DNA from: Amantichitinum ursilacus
Lineage (GTDB): Bacteria > Pseudomonadota > Gammaproteobacteria > Burkholderiales > Chitinibacteraceae
Assembly (NCBI RefSeq): GCF_001294205.1
Contig: NZ_LAQT01000002.1
Coordinates: 248,001-312,000 of the forward strand
DNA length: 64,000 nucleotides
Direction: 5' to 3'
Shown here piece after piece: positions 63,414 through 64,000 of the stretch (positions are counted from its first letter, which is position 1; each line of letters begins with the position of its first letter). The notes beneath the pieces are model-generated. The model was given only the letters and a program-made list of their open reading frames with translations, made no database searches and had not been told where the DNA came from. A program made the position numbers and the translations under genes.

Positions 63414-64000
63414 TTAGGCCGGCAGATGCGGACAGACCTTGGCCAGATCAATCCCCAGCGCACTGGCCACACCGCGGCCATAGGCCGGATCGGCCTTGTA
63501 GCAGTTGATGATGTGGCGCAGCTGGATGTCTTGCGGAACGCCGCCCATGGCGCCCGCGGTGTTTTCAAACAGCGCTTGTTGCTGCACCGGCGTCATCAGG
63601 CGGAACAATTGGCCCGGTTGCGAATAAAAATCGGTGTCTTCGCGGTTATTCCAGTGATCGCCCGCGCCGTCGATGGCCAGCGGCGGTTCGCGGAATTCCG
63701 GCTGTTCGGCCCATTCGCCCTGGCTATTGGGCTCGTACCCGATCCGGCTGCCGTTGTTGCCATCCACGCGCACCGCGCCATCGCGGTGGTAGCTGTTAAA
63801 CGGGCAGCGCGGCGCGTTCACCGGAATCTGGTGATGGTTAACGCCCAGGCGATAGCGTTGCGCATCGCCATAGGCAAACAGCCGCGCTTGCAGCATGCGG
63901 TCCGGCGAGAAACCGATGCCCGGCACCACGGCAGCCGGGTTAAAGGCCGATTGTTCGACTTCAGCGAAGAAGTTTTCCGGATTGCGGTTCAGTTCAAAAT
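63414..64000 (-). CDS. Catalase, C-terminal part (5' end beyond right edge)
   Basis: Partial clade 3 (small-subunit) haem catalase, reading from the right edge to the stop at 63414. Visible: [47 protein letters not shown] with the proximal haem-ligand signature RLFAYGDAQ, then [20 protein letters not shown] and the C-terminal extension. It degrades hydrogen peroxide. The start and regulatory region are outside the window. A terminator follows. With Dps it forms a peroxide-defence theme in this window. Confidence 0.96.
   Translation of the reverse strand, partial: FELNRNPENFFAEVEQSAFNPAAVVPGIGFSPDRMLQARLFAYGDAQRYRLGVNHHQIPVNAPRCPFNSYHRDGAVRVDGNNGSRIGYEPNSQGEWAEQPEFREPPLAIDGAGDHWNNREDTDFYSQPGQLFRLMTPVQQQALFENTAGAMGGVPQDIQLRHIINCYKADPAYGRGVASALGIDLAKVCPHLPA

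Overview
The window looks like a chromosomal stretch of a GC-rich betaproteobacterium, probably an environmental or soil/plant-associated member of the Neisseriales/Chitinibacteraceae type. The evidence is high GC, PEP-CTERM proteins, a chaperone-usher fimbrial operon, c-di-GMP enzymes, a ligase-associated DNA-repair cassette and large secreted polysaccharide hydrolases. The genus is inference. I see no rRNA, tRNA, CRISPR array, prophage or insertion sequence. The left edge cuts a nucleotidyltransferase-fold gene and the right edge cuts a catalase gene.

Layout. 1-5.2 kb: partial NTase, then a 1410-aa CHASE-PAS-hybrid histidine kinase. 5.3-12.2 kb: a seven-gene chaperone-usher fimbrial cluster (two-domain adhesin, major pilin, chaperone, usher, three minor subunits), closed by a convergent CSS-EAL c-di-GMP phosphodiesterase. 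14-22.6 kb: stress and envelope genes (small lipoprotein, CsbD, COG2907 flavoprotein, RlmM, MscL, Dps, YbiO-like MscS channel, small secreted and membrane proteins). 22.6-23.6 kb: a gene-free, hairpin-rich repeat region. 23.6-29.6 kb: a tightly overlapping four-gene DNA-repair operon (exonuclease, ATP-dependent ligase, Lhr helicase, PdeM). 30-34 kb: GGDEF-EAL protein and two small exported proteins. 34.3-38.3 kb: a secreted GH-A/PA14/AbfB glycosidase and two tandem PEP-CTERM proteins. 38.7-42.7 kb: solute-binding protein, NUDIX, NodB-like deacetylase and class II Fic protein. 42.8-50 kb: a single 2386-aa secreted enzyme joining a GH2-like front end to a C-terminal GH64 beta-1,3-glucanase through Ig-like, DUF1566 and four discoidin/CBM32 modules. 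Three LacI-type operator palindromes lie upstream. 50.8-64 kb: DUF3857/transglutaminase/TPR protein, divergent LysR/SDR pair, Tag, cold-shock protein, PilZ protein, TRIC-type channel, two GNATs, PaaI thioesterase, GH114 lipoprotein, siderophore-interacting protein, methyltransferase and catalase.

How it fits together. Surface attachment (fimbriae) is flanked by a hybrid kinase and a c-di-GMP phosphodiesterase. A dual GGDEF/EAL protein and a PilZ receptor are elsewhere in the window, so the attached/motile switch is a recurring theme. The two multimodular hydrolases, the GH114 lipoprotein and the deacetylase point to degradation of plant, fungal or biofilm polysaccharides. The most unusual single object is the GH2-GH64 fusion with its LacI-type control region.
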